Of a DNA stretch of 20,690 nt, positions 6,842 to 14,888 are shown one piece after another. The notes under the pieces are model-generated. The model searched no databases, was not told the DNA's origin, and saw nothing but the letters and a program-made list of their open reading frames with translations. Made by a program: the position numbers and the translations under genes. The DNA comes from JAWXCM01 sp034408745 (lineage in GTDB: Bacteria > Acidobacteriota > Terriglobia > Bryobacterales > Bryobacteraceae): positions 1-20,690 of the forward strand of contig JAWXCM010000189.1 of the NCBI GenBank assembly GCA_034408745.1, in the 5' to 3' direction. Every line of letters begins with the position of its first letter. Positions within the stretch are counted from its first letter, which is position 1.

Positions 6842-9511
6842 TCAGGGCGTACTGTCCGCGCTGCGGCGGATGGACTGGCGGAAAGCCCAGAGCACGAAGA
6901 GTGCGACGCAGATGGTGATGGTGATGAATCGCCAGTAGTACCAGGCGGAGCTGTCGAAGCTTGCTGGCAGGTCGCCGAGGGTGCCATCGACGAGGATGAC
7001 GCTGGCGAGGGCGAGCAGGCCGTATCGGATGGTAATGACGGCGAAGCTGCCGTAGACAATTCCGGTAAAGACGAGGTCGGACCAGGCGTAGTCGCCAAGG
7101 CCAACCGCGAGGAACAGGGCGGTGAAGACGAGTCCTGCAATCCATTCGCGCCGCAGGAGCATGCGGAGCAGGAAGATGGCGAAAAACATGACGAGCGTGA
7201 ACCAGATGGCCGAGGGCACGTTTTCGAGGATTTCGCCGATGGCGCTGCGAGCGTCGAGGAGCATATCTTCCGACGGCATGTTGGGCATCTGGTTGGGGAC
7301 CCAGAGACGGTAGCTGTCGAACATGACTCGCCAGCCGCAGGCTACGGCCGCTCCGATGAGGATGTCGCGGCCGACGATGCCGTCCCGGAAGCGTCCACTG
7401 AGAATACGGGTCCAGGCGATGAGGGTCTGGGGCCAGTAGCGTCGTACGAAGGGTTCGGCCGCAATGTAGACGGTCCAGACGATGAGGCCGTAGGCGCTGG
7501 CGGTGGCAAGCTCGGCGAGGAAATAGCCAAGCATCCCGAATCCCGCCACGAAATGCATGCGCGAGGCCCAGAGGGCGAAAAGGGCGCTGAACATGAACAG
7601 TGCGAGGTTAAATGCGCCGCGGTGGTCGACCCGTCCCTGGCGAAGGTTCGCGCGGGCGAGCCAGACAGAGGCCGCGAGCACGGACAGGACCATAACGGCG
7701 ATGAGAATCAGCTTGAGGTTGGCGGCGTTTCCACTGCCTGGCATGCGGTCGGCGCCAGCCCAGGGGCCGATGAGGGTGAAGACGACGGGCTTGCCGTCGA
7801 ATGCGGCGGCCTCAACGCGCAGGGGCCGGTTTGTGCCGGGCCAGGTGCCCGTCCAGGCTGCGCGGGTGTCGGAGACTTCGAGAAAGTTCCACAGCGGGGC
7901 GGCGTCGCTGAGTTTGGCGCGGTCGAGCGCGGCTGCCTGGAAGAACGGGGTCCAGTCGATGGGCTGGGCTTTAGATGGCTCGTCGAGTTTTTGGGCGGGC
8001 ATGGAGCGGAACTCGATGAGTCGACCTGACGCGTCGAGCTCGACGTAGATCATGCCGGCTGTGATGGCGGGTGGGTCGCCGGGGGTGGTGACGCCGAGGG
8101 TGAGCTTATCGTCGTGGTAGATGCTGCCTGCGAGGGCTTCCGGGGATTCGCGGTACCAGTAGCGGAGGACGGGAGCTCTACCTTTGGCGATGGCGGTCCA
8201 GTCCGGTTTGGGCTTGTCGTTCTTTTGAGCCCAGTTGGCGTAGTCTCGGCCCCAGAGGAAACCTTCCGCTGAGTCAAAGCGGTCGCCGTAGCCGGCGGAT
8301 CGGATGAGGTTGTGGGCGGTGTGCCGGAGGACGTCGGGGGAGAGCGTGGGGCGGAGGCGCTCCAGCATGCTCTCGCGAGCGCCGACCCAGGCGTGGAAGC
8401 AGATGGCGATGAGAACGGCTGCGGTGAGGGGGATGGCGACGCGGAGTCGAAGGCCCACGTCCTCGCCTGCCGCAGCCACGAGTTCAGGGGATGGTGTTTC
8501 GCCTGCGGCGAGGGCTGCGGCCAGTGGGTCGCCGCCTGGGAGTGCGGCTGAGACGGAGAGCGCGGAGATGGGGCGACGTGCTGGTTCGGGGTCGAGACAG
8601 CGGGTGATGACGCGCTCGATTGTGGGATCGAGGTCGCGGACGAGGGATGTGAGGGTTGCGGGCGAGTTGGCGCGCTGGGCGTCCATCAGCTCGGCCAGCG
8701 AGTTGCCTTCGAAGGGGCGCTTGCCGGTGAAGAGCTCATAGAGGACGAGGCCGAGGGCGTAGATGTCGCTGCGGATGGTGACTTCTTTTCCGGCGAGCTG
8801 CTCGGGAGCCATGTAGGCGGGCGTGCCGCTGCGGATTTCGTTTCCGGCGATGGAATCGGCGAGACCGGCGAGGCCGAAGTCGGTGAGGAGCACCTGGCCG
8901 CGGGCGTCAAGCATGATGTTGCCGGGCTTGAGGTCGCGGTGGAGCACTCCTTTTTCGTGGGCGGCTGCGAGTCCGGCGCAGAGCTTGCGGGCGATCTCGA
9001 GGGCTTTGTCCTCGGGCAGGCGGCCGATGCGGCGGAGCAGGGAGGCGAGGTCCTCGCCGTCCACGTACTCCATGGAGAGGAAGAGCTGGCCGTCGACTTC
9101 GCCGACGTCATGGACGCGACAGACATTGGGGTGCGAGACCTGGCGGGCGATGCGGACTTCGTTGCGGAAGCGGGCCGAGGCGTCGGGGTTGGCGCTCAGG
9201 GATTCGGGTAGGAACTTAAGCGCTACGGACTGGCCGAGGGTCAGGTCGTCGGCGCGGTAGACCTCGCCCATACCGCCTTTGCCGAGGATGGAGACGATTC
9301 GGTAGCGGCCGGAAACCAGTGTCCCGGGAATAAAGCGACCGTGGACACCGGAGGTCGGCGCGGAGTTGTGGGAACGGGAGGCGGAGGTAGGCGCCGGAGC
9401 TGCCACGGTTTGGGTGGCGAACGAGATCGCAACGGCGAGGGGTGCCCCGCAGCTCGGGCAGAAGCGGCTGGTATCCGGGGCTTCGGTTGCGCAGGCTGGG
9501 CAGCGCGTCAT
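6842..9511 (-). CDS. Zinc-ribbon Ser/Thr protein kinase with polytopic C-terminus
   Basis: 889 residues. A zinc ribbon with C4, C7, C18 and C21 is followed by a Pro/Ser/Ala linker. A complete PknB-type kinase domain (about 70-325) has GKGGMG (77-82), ATP lysine K99, HRDLKPGN (191-198), DFG (211-213) and GTPAYMAPEQ (229-238), so it should be active. A first membrane helix lies near 359-373. About 230 extracytoplasmic residues follow (LWGRDYANW, WTGTWPG), then about seven membrane helices to the C-terminus. This suggests a sensor kinase in which an external and membrane module controls the cytoplasmic kinase. ATG at 9511 starts directly at the zinc ribbon. The gene is divergent from the PPK2 gene (44-base gap). 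Its targets are unknown. Confidence 0.9.
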   Translation of the reverse strand: MTRCPACATEAPDTSRFCPSCGAPLAVAISFATQTVAAPAPTSASRSHNSAPTSGVHGRFIPGTLVSGRYRIVSILGKGGMGEVYRADDLTLGQSVALKFLPESLSANPDASARFRNEVRIARQVSHPNVCRVHDVGEVDGQLFLSMEYVDGEDLASLLRRIGRLPEDKALEIARKLCAGLAAAHEKGVLHRDLKPGNIMLDARGQVLLTDFGLAGLADSIAGNEIRSGTPAYMAPEQLAGKEVTIRSDIYALGLVLYELFTGKRPFEGNSLAELMDAQRANSPATLTSLVRDLDPTIERVITRCLDPEPARRPISALSVSAALPGGDPLAAALAAGETPSPELVAAAGEDVGLRLRVAIPLTAAVLIAICFHAWVGARESMLERLRPTLSPDVLRHTAHNLIRSAGYGDRFDSAEGFLWGRDYANWAQKNDKPKPDWTAIAKGRAPVLRYWYRESPEALAGSIYHDDKLTLGVTTPGDPPAITAGMIYVELDASGRLIEFRSMPAQKLDEPSKAQPIDWTPFFQAAALDRAKLSDAAPLWNFLEVSDTRAAWTGTWPGTNRPLRVEAAAFDGKPVVFTLIGPWAGADRMPGSGNAANLKLILIAVMVLSVLAASVWLARANLRQGRVDHRGAFNLALFMFSALFALWASRMHFVAGFGMLGYFLAELATASAYGLIVWTVYIAAEPFVRRYWPQTLIAWTRILSGRFRDGIVGRDILIGAAVACGWRVMFDSYRLWVPNQMPNMPSEDMLLDARSAIGEILENVPSAIWFTLVMFFAIFLLRMLLRREWIAGLVFTALFLAVGLGDYAWSDLVFTGIVYGSFAVITIRYGLLALASVILVDGTLGDLPASFDSSAWYYWRFITITICVALFVLWAFRQSIRRSADSTP

Positions 9512-9542
9512 GGCTGTCGGTTAGTGTCTCACGTGGGCGGTG

Positions 9543-9548
9543 TAGTAT
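9543..9548 (+). promoter_or_regulatory. Candidate -10 element (TAGTAT) for the PPK2 gene
   Basis: TAGTAT lies exactly 7 bases before the ATG at 9556, in the 44-base divergent spacer. There is no Shine-Dalgarno between them. This TANNNT spacing is what leaderless bacterial transcripts show. No clear -35 was found. Confidence 0.35.
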
Positions 9549-9555
9549 CGCTGTC

Positions 9556-10371
9556 ATGCAACCAGAAAAACTCGGTGATCTGCTTCGGGTTCGGTCGAAG
9601 GCAAAGATCAAGCTCGCGGATGTGGACGCCGGTGAGACGCATGGACTGAATAAAGAAGTGGCCGGCGAGTACCTGGCGAAGAATGTGGAGCGGCTGTCGG
9701 TGCTCCAGTATCAGCTATATGCCGAGGCGAAACGGTCCGTGCTGGTGGTGCTGCAGGGGATCGACGCGGGTGGCAAGGACGGGACGATTCGGAATGTGAT
9801 GACGGGCATGAATCCGCAGGGCGTTCGAGTGATGCCGTTCAAGGTTCCGGAAGGCGATGAGAAGCGTCACGATTATTTGTGGCGAGTCCATAAAGCTGTT
9901 CCGGAATTCGGGGAGATTGGTATTTTTAATCGCTCGCATTACGAGGAAGTGCTGGTGGTTCGGGTGCATAATCTGGTGCCGCGGGCGATGTGGTCAGAGC
10001 GGTATGAGCAGATTAATCAGTTCGAGTCGATGCTGTCGGCCAACGGGACTCGGATCGTGAAGTTCATGCTGTACATCAGCAAGGACGAGCAGGCGAAACG
10101 GTTTCATGAGCGTCTGGACGATCCGGCGAAGCGATGGAAGTTTTCGATCGCGGATGTGAAAGAGCGGGAGCACTGGGACGAATATATCGAGGCGTACGAG
10201 GAAATGCTGGAGCGCTGCAGCACGAAGGTGGCGCCGTGGTATCTGATTCCGGCGAACAGGAAATGGTTCCGCAACCTGGCAGTGTCGCAAATTCTGGCCG
10301 ACACGATGGAAGACATGAAGCTGGCGTATCCGCAGCCGGCCGGCGATCTGTCAAAAATCGAGTTTGAGTAG
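9556..10371 (+). CDS. ppk2: Polyphosphate kinase 2 family protein (class III-like)
   Basis: 271 residues, the usual length for single-domain PPK2. It transfers phosphate between polyphosphate and nucleotides; members with this sequence type (class III) usually phosphorylate both AMP and ADP. Visible motifs are Walker A GIDAGGKDG (68-76), Walker B-type FNRSHYEEVLVVRVH (124-138), and the lid region near DDPAKRWKFS with conserved Arg and Lys. The Asn in FNRS, where other classes have FDRS, is typical of class III as I recall the family. ATG at 9556 is chosen because the frame upstream is open but is antisense to the kinase gene. It is cytoplasmic. The Gfo/Idh/MocA gene follows 21 bases downstream. 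Confidence 0.9.
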   Translation: MQPEKLGDLLRVRSKAKIKLADVDAGETHGLNKEVAGEYLAKNVERLSVLQYQLYAEAKRSVLVVLQGIDAGGKDGTIRNVMTGMNPQGVRVMPFKVPEGDEKRHDYLWRVHKAVPEFGEIGIFNRSHYEEVLVVRVHNLVPRAMWSERYEQINQFESMLSANGTRIVKFMLYISKDEQAKRFHERLDDPAKRWKFSIADVKEREHWDEYIEAYEEMLERCSTKVAPWYLIPANRKWFRNLAVSQILADTMEDMKLAYPQPAGDLSKIEFE

Positions 10372-10375
10372 TTGG

Positions 10376-10384
10376 TGATAGAAT
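10376..10384 (+). promoter_or_regulatory. Candidate extended -10 (TG-A-TAGAAT) before the Tat oxidoreductase
   Basis: TGATAGAAT matches the extended -10 form TGnTANNNT and ends 8 bases before the ATG at 10393, inside the 21-base gap after the PPK2 stop. There is no strong Shine-Dalgarno, so a near-leaderless transcript is possible. The short distance to the upstream gene means it may also simply be cotranscribed. Confidence 0.35.
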
Positions 10385-10392
10385 CTGCGGAC

Positions 10393-11736
10393 ATGTCGCT
10401 AACCCGCCGTACCGTTCTCGGAGGACTGGCCGCGGCTTCGTATAGCCGGATTCTCGGTGCGAATGACCGCGTCCAGGTTGGATTTGTTGGTTATGGGCTG
10501 ATCGGTGCACAGCACGTTCACGATTTCAGCAATCAGCGAGATGTGGATATGGCCGCGATGAGCGACACATATCAGCCCCGGCTGGAGCAGGGAGTGCAGG
10601 CGTGCGGCGGAAAGGCTCGCGCGTACAAGGATTTTCGGAAACTGCTGGACGACAAGGACCTGCAGGCGGTGGTCATTTCGACGCCCGACCACTGGCATTG
10701 CCTGATGGCAATGATGGCGTGCGCGGCTGGCAAGGACGTCTATGTCGAGAAGCCGCTGAGCGTGTTTGTGAAAGAAGGCCGCTGGCTGCAGCAGGTGGCG
10801 GCGAAGCACAAGCGCATTGTTCAGGTGGGGACGCAGCAGCGGAGCGGGAAGCACTATGGACAGGCTCGGGAGCTGATTCGCAAAGACCACATTGGCAAGG
10901 TGCTGACGGCGCGGTCGGGTTCTTTCCGGAATATTCTTCCCGGGTTTGGGTCGCCGTCGGACAGCACGGCTCCGGCGGATTTCGATTACGACATGTGGCT
11001 TGGTCCGGCTCCGAAGCGGCCATTTAATCCGCATCGGGGAATCTACCATTTTCGTTGGTTCTGGGATTATTCCGGCGGACAGATGACGAATCTGGGAGCG
11101 CATCAGATCGACATTGTGCAGTGGTTTATGGGGCTGAAGGGTCCGGTAAAGGTCTCGTCATTTGGCGGCCGTAACGCGATTAATGACAACGGCGAGACGC
11201 CCGACACGCAGGACGCGATCATAGAATATCCGGGCGGAATGACGATGGCGTACTCGATTCGCGAGGCGAGCGCAGGGAGCAGGGCGGGGTCGGAACTGGA
11301 GTTCTTTGGAACGAAGGGGAGCATGCAGATTGGGCGCGGGGGCATGACTGTCATCGCGGACATGAAGAGCAATCCGAACAATTTGATCCCGCAGTTTCAG
11401 GGACACACGGCGGGCGGTCCGCAGAAGGTGGACGTGAAGCCCGAGCCGTTGACGCAGGCGATGAAAGTCCCGGGGTCGTCAAACGAGCAGTTCGATCTGC
11501 ATGTCCGCAATTTTCTGGACTGCATCAAGTCGCGCCAGAAGACAATCGCCGATGTCGAGGACGGGCACCGGACGGCGACCACGTGCCACCTGGCGAATAT
11601 GTCGTTGCGGCTGGGTCGAATGATCCGGTGGGATCCGGAGACTGAGACGATCGCGGGCGACAAGGAAGCGTCGGCGATGCTGGAACGGCCGTATCGAAAG
11701 CCATGGGACTCGGTGCTGAAGGGCCTGCTGGGGTGA
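10393..11736 (+). CDS. Tat-exported Gfo/Idh/MocA family oxidoreductase
   Basis: 447 residues. The N-terminus MSLTRRTVLGGLAAAS is a twin-arginine signal, so the protein is probably folded with its cofactor and exported. A Rossmann motif GYGLIG (33-38), STPDHWH (96-102) and the EKP motif (119-121, catalytic Lys) define the NAD(P)-binding domain. The C-terminal alpha/beta domain has GGQMTNLGAHQIDIVQWFMG, with the His/Asp pair expected in this superfamily. Such exported members are abundant in Acidobacteriota and Planctomycetota and act on sugars, sometimes as redox-neutral glycosidases; the substrate is not known. ATG at 10393 is preferred over TTG at 10372 because it places the RR motif at the N-terminus. 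The hydrolase gene follows 10 bases later. Confidence 0.9.
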   Translation: MSLTRRTVLGGLAAASYSRILGANDRVQVGFVGYGLIGAQHVHDFSNQRDVDMAAMSDTYQPRLEQGVQACGGKARAYKDFRKLLDDKDLQAVVISTPDHWHCLMAMMACAAGKDVYVEKPLSVFVKEGRWLQQVAAKHKRIVQVGTQQRSGKHYGQARELIRKDHIGKVLTARSGSFRNILPGFGSPSDSTAPADFDYDMWLGPAPKRPFNPHRGIYHFRWFWDYSGGQMTNLGAHQIDIVQWFMGLKGPVKVSSFGGRNAINDNGETPDTQDAIIEYPGGMTMAYSIREASAGSRAGSELEFFGTKGSMQIGRGGMTVIADMKSNPNNLIPQFQGHTAGGPQKVDVKPEPLTQAMKVPGSSNEQFDLHVRNFLDCIKSRQKTIADVEDGHRTATTCHLANMSLRLGRMIRWDPETETIAGDKEASAMLERPYRKPWDSVLKGLLG

Positions 11737-11746
11737 CTCGGCGCCA

Positions 11747-12619
11747 GTGTTCGTGAGGTACGCGCTGGGGCTGGTGTCGCTGGCGTGTGCTGCTTTGGGC
11801 GCAGCCGGGCCGTTCGATTACGACAACACAAAGCCACACGATCTGCAGGTGATTCAGACCGAGAGTCGCGAGGGCGGGGTTGAGGTCCGCGACGTGACCT
11901 TCTCGAATCTCCGGGGCGGCCGCACGGAGGCGTATCTGGTGGTTCCTCCGAAGGGGAAGGCTGTGCGCGCAGGCGTCCTGTACGTGCACTGGTATGAGCC
12001 GCCCGATCCGACCTCGAATCGCACGGAATATCTGGAGGAGGCGGTGAAGCTGGCAGGGCGGGGTGTGGTGTCGCTGCTGCCTGCGACGATGTGGTCGGAC
12101 TTTGAGTGGTTTCGCAAGCGGACGCGCGACCAGGACCTGGAGAACTCGCTGCATCAGTTTCGGGAACTGCGGCGTGCTTTCGATTTGCTGCTGGCTCAGC
12201 CTGGGGTGGATGTTCGGCGTACCGCGTATGTTGGGCACGACTTTGGGGCGATGTTTGGCGCGGTGATGGCGGGTGTGGACCGGCGTCCGGCAGCCTTCGC
12301 GCTACAGGCGGGGACCACGTCATTTTCCAACTGGTATCTGTTTGGGCCGCCAATGAAGGAACCGGCTCGGGCGGAGTTTGTGAAGGCGCTGTCGGTTCTC
12401 GACGGTCCGGCGAACCTTGCTAAGGCTCCTGCGAGTGTTCCGATCTTTCTGCAGTTTGGCACGCACGATTTTTTCGTTAGTCAGGACCAGGCAGATGAAC
12501 TGTGGCGGTCGATAAAATCACCTAAGGAAATCGCGTTCTACGACGCGGAGCATAAGTTGAATCCGTGGTCCGTCCTGGACCGTGTGGCCTGGCTGACAAA
12601 AACGCTGCGTTTGGAGTAG
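11747..12619 (+). CDS. Secreted alpha/beta-hydrolase (dienelactone hydrolase-like) with Asp at the nucleophile elbow
   Basis: 290 residues with a signal peptide (hydrophobic 5-20, ALGAA before GPFDY). Alpha/beta-hydrolase fold: strand plus turn LYVHWYEPP (78-86), nucleophile elbow YVGHDFGAMFG (161-171), acid region QFGTHDFF (236-243) and a catalytic-type His in DAEHKLN (267-272). The elbow has Asp165 where lipases have Ser and dienelactone hydrolases have Cys. Asp is the nucleophile in epoxide hydrolases and haloalkane dehalogenases, which also use GHDxG. The rest resembles dienelactone hydrolase/acetyl xylan esterase-like proteins more than those enzymes, so the reaction is uncertain. GTG at 11747 is used, with GGGGTGA upstream; GTG at 11753 is also possible. 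It is likely cotranscribed with the preceding oxidoreductase. Confidence 0.75.
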   Translation: MFVRYALGLVSLACAALGAAGPFDYDNTKPHDLQVIQTESREGGVEVRDVTFSNLRGGRTEAYLVVPPKGKAVRAGVLYVHWYEPPDPTSNRTEYLEEAVKLAGRGVVSLLPATMWSDFEWFRKRTRDQDLENSLHQFRELRRAFDLLLAQPGVDVRRTAYVGHDFGAMFGAVMAGVDRRPAAFALQAGTTSFSNWYLFGPPMKEPARAEFVKALSVLDGPANLAKAPASVPIFLQFGTHDFFVSQDQADELWRSIKSPKEIAFYDAEHKLNPWSVLDRVAWLTKTLRLE

Positions 12620-12691
12620 TACGGCCGTTGGATGCTGCCTAAAGTTCGTCAGATTGTGGGTCGATACAACCAGTAGCAATTGCCGCAACCC

Positions 12692-13261
12692 ATGAGCCCA
12701 CGAACTCTTATACTGTCCGTCCTACTACTTGTTTCGGCGTGTTCTGCTGTCCGTGCAGGCACGGTTTACACGAAAGTACACGATCCCGGATTGTCGCTGC
12801 CGGACTTCGCTACGACCGAGTCGATTCTGAACATACCCGATGCGACGTTAATTGACTCGCTGACACTGCGGATCAACAATCTGACGCACACGAATATTGA
12901 GGATCTTCACATCACGTTGATTGCGCCGGACGAGACCGCTGTGCTCGTCTTTGACGGCCGTGGCGGATCGGGTGACAACATCTTTAATATGTGGCTGGAT
13001 GAACGGTCGCATTATCAAATATTCAACGGGTTTTCGCCGTTTACTGGCATCTTTCAGCCGGAGAACTCCATGGCGGGACTTCTGAACAAATCGGCTTTTG
13101 GTGACTGGAAGTTGTCGATCTATGACAACGGCACGCTGGACGTCGGGACTCTGGAGTCGTGGTCGCTGGCGGTGAATGAGCCGATCCCTGAGCCGTCCAC
13201 GATGGCAATGCTGGTGATCGCGGCCAGCGGGTTCGTAGTTGTGCGCTTGCGCCGCGTCTAG
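12692..13261 (+). CDS. P-domain PEP-CTERM surface protein
   Basis: 189 residues. A signal peptide (LILSVLLLVSACSAVRA) is followed by a proprotein convertase P-domain beta-sandwich (about 25-165) with LRINNLTHTNIEDLHITLIAP, GGSGDNIFNMWLDE, PFTGIF and FGDWKLSIYDN...LESWSLAV. The C-terminus is a PEP-CTERM sorting signal: IPEPSTMAMLVIAASGF, a single hydrophobic helix and the basic end RLRRV. Such signals are processed by exosortase and direct the protein to the surface or extracellular matrix; no exosortase gene lies in this window. ATG at 12692 is chosen; TTG at 12680 would add four residues. In most proteins a P-domain accompanies a protease; here it stands alone, suggesting a binding or structural role. 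Confidence 0.9.
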   Translation: MSPRTLILSVLLLVSACSAVRAGTVYTKVHDPGLSLPDFATTESILNIPDATLIDSLTLRINNLTHTNIEDLHITLIAPDETAVLVFDGRGGSGDNIFNMWLDERSHYQIFNGFSPFTGIFQPENSMAGLLNKSAFGDWKLSIYDNGTLDVGTLESWSLAVNEPIPEPSTMAMLVIAASGFVVVRLRRV

Positions 13262-13267
13262 TTATTT

Positions 13268-13732
13268 TTACTCGCCGGCGATGCTGGATTTGAAGCCGTT
13301 CAACTGGTTGGAGGCGGCTTCCGAGGCCAGTTCGTCGGCGCGATTATTCTCGTTGTGCTGGGCATGGCCTTTGGTCCAGGTCCACTCGGTCTGATGCCGG
13401 CTTACTTCATAGTCGAGGGCTTCCCAGAGGTCCTGGTTGACGACTGGCTTCTTTGTGGAAGTTTTCCAGCCATTTCTTTTCCAGCCGTGAATCCACTGGG
13501 TAATTCCGTTTTTTACATATTCGGAATCCGTGATGATTTCGACTTCGCATTTTTCGCGCAGGGCTTCGAGGCCGCGAACTGCGGCGGTTAGCTCCATGCG
13601 GTTGTTCGTCGTCTGCGGCTCAGAGCCCCAGAGTTCTTTGCGGTGCTGGCCGAAACGGAGAATGGCGGCCCAGCCGCCTCGTCCGGGATTGCCTTTGCAG
13701 GCTCCGTCTGTGATTAGCTGGATCTTCTTCAT
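13268..13732 (-). CDS. rnhA: Ribonuclease HI
   Basis: 154 residues, normal for bacterial RNase HI, which removes RNA from RNA:DNA hybrids during replication and repair. The catalytic carboxylates are visible: D9 (LITDGACKGNPG), E47 (NRMELTA), D69 (IITDSEYV) and D133 (NRADELA), together with H123 in the flexible KGHAQH loop. The basic handle region WIHGWKRNGWKT (80-91) is present, as in the E. coli-type enzyme. ATG at 13732 overlaps the dusB stop (ATGA), so the gene is translationally coupled to dusB. It ends 6 bases from the convergent PEP-CTERM gene. Confidence 0.96.
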   Translation of the reverse strand: MKKIQLITDGACKGNPGRGGWAAILRFGQHRKELWGSEPQTTNNRMELTAAVRGLEALREKCEVEIITDSEYVKNGITQWIHGWKRNGWKTSTKKPVVNQDLWEALDYEVSRHQTEWTWTKGHAQHNENNRADELASEAASNQLNGFKSSIAGE

Positions 13733-14817
13733 GCCGCGGGAACCTCGCAAGACTCGAATGCCGCGAAGGCGGGTTGATCTTCGCCGGATGAGTCCGACGC
13801 GGAGTCGGGCTGGGGCGTGTTGAAGAACGTGTCGACCGTTTGGAGGATCGCCGCGGGCGACTTGCTGTGATAAATCGCGACTCGCAATTTCGAGCCATTG
13901 CGCACGCCGTGAGTGAAATACGTCGCGAATTGTTTCATTTTGCCGATGCAGTCTGGCTCGCCATTGTCGATGAGCAGCGTGTAGTAGTAGCGCATCAAGT
14001 CGTAGCGCTCGCGTTCGGAAGGGATGCGGTAGGCGCCAGTCTCGAGGTACTCGCGGATCTGGCTGAAGATCCACGGGTTGGATGAGGCTGCCCGGCCGAT
14101 CATGACTGCGTCGCACTGCGTTTCGGCGGCCATGCGCACGGCGTCTTCGGGAGTCAGGACATCGCCGTTGCCGATGACTGGGATCCTGACGGCATTCTTA
14201 ACTTCGGCGATGCGGGTCCAGTCGGCCCGGCCGCTGTAGCCCTGCTCGCGGGTTCGCGGGTGGAGTGCTACGGCCGAGCAGCCGGCGTCCTCGGCGAGTT
14301 TCGCCATCCGCACGTGTACGAGTTCGAGGTCGTTCCAGCCGGCCCGGAATTTGCAGGTGAGCGGGATAGTCAGCGCCTTCTTGATGGTAGTGAGGATGCG
14401 CTCGACCAGCGGGAGGTCTCGGAGGAGGCCGGAGCCGCCGTTGCACTTTACCACTTTGTTGACAGGGCAGCCGAAGTTGATGTCGACGATGTCGAAGCCG
14501 AGGTCCTGGCAGGAGCGGGCGGCGTCGGCCATTACGTCAGGGTCGGAGCCAAAGAGCTGGGCTGCGATGGGGCGCTCGCATTCTTCGAACGCAAGGTAGC
14601 GCATGGTGAAGTTTCGGCGCTTTGCGGTTCTGGCCTGCACGATGCCGTGGGAACTGGTGAATTCCGTCATCATGAGGCCGCAGCCGCCCTGGTTTCGGAT
14701 GAGCTGACGGAACACGGTATCGGTGACGCCAGCCATGGGCGCAAGCACGGTTGCGGGCTCGACCACAATGTTGGCGACGCGATATCGTTCGGGGAATGCA
14801 ACGGCCATTAGTTCCAT
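13729..14817 (-). CDS. dusB: tRNA-dihydrouridine synthase, DusB-like
   Basis: 362 residues. A flavin (FMN) enzyme that uses NADPH to reduce uridine to dihydrouridine in the tRNA D-loop. The TIM-barrel landmarks are in order: VLAPMAGVTDTVFRQLI (24-40), AAQLFGSDP, DINFGCPVNKVVKCNGGSGL (catalytic Cys117), CKFRAGW, LHPRTREQGYSG and PVIGNGDVLTPEDA, then DAVMIGRAASSNPWIF. The last 30 residues (SDSSGEDQPAFAAFE) form an acidic tail of no clear function. Two starts are possible: ATG at 14817 or ATG at 14808, neither with a strong Shine-Dalgarno. The first is given. It is cotranscribed with rnhA and divergent from the second Gfo/Idh/MocA gene. Confidence 0.93.
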   Translation of the reverse strand: MELMAVAFPERYRVANIVVEPATVLAPMAGVTDTVFRQLIRNQGGCGLMMTEFTSSHGIVQARTAKRRNFTMRYLAFEECERPIAAQLFGSDPDVMADAARSCQDLGFDIVDINFGCPVNKVVKCNGGSGLLRDLPLVERILTTIKKALTIPLTCKFRAGWNDLELVHVRMAKLAEDAGCSAVALHPRTREQGYSGRADWTRIAEVKNAVRIPVIGNGDVLTPEDAVRMAAETQCDAVMIGRAASSNPWIFSQIREYLETGAYRIPSERERYDLMRYYYTLLIDNGEPDCIGKMKQFATYFTHGVRNGSKLRVAIYHSKSPAAILQTVDTFFNTPQPDSASDSSGEDQPAFAAFESCEVPAA

Positions 14818-14845
14818 TGTAATTGGGGGTCCAGGCCACGCCGCC

Positions 14846-14854
14846 TGATATACT
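14846..14854 (+). promoter_or_regulatory. Extended -10 promoter element (TG-A-TATACT)
   Basis: TGATATACT fits the extended -10 consensus with five of six -10 bases, in the 71-base spacer between dusB and the oxidoreductase gene. It lies 19 bases before AGGAG (14873-14877), giving a short normal leader. TTGGGG at 14823-14828 is a poorly spaced -35 candidate. Confidence 0.5.
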
Positions 14855-14888
14855 TGCGTTTCACCACCACACAGGAGATCCACACACT

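Noticed and set aside
6803..8029. Long plus-strand open frame (408 codons)
   Set aside because: It is antisense to the kinase gene, rich in Glu, Gly and Asp as expected from the complementary strand of GC-rich coding DNA, with no domain or ribosome binding site.
10372..10392. TTG start for the Tat oxidoreductase
   Set aside because: It would put seven extra residues before the twin-arginine signal. The ATG at 10393 is more natural.
13733..14116. N-terminal extension of RNase HI
   Set aside because: The added sequence is Arg/His-rich and overlaps dusB in another frame. The ATG at 13732 gives the normal RNase HI length.
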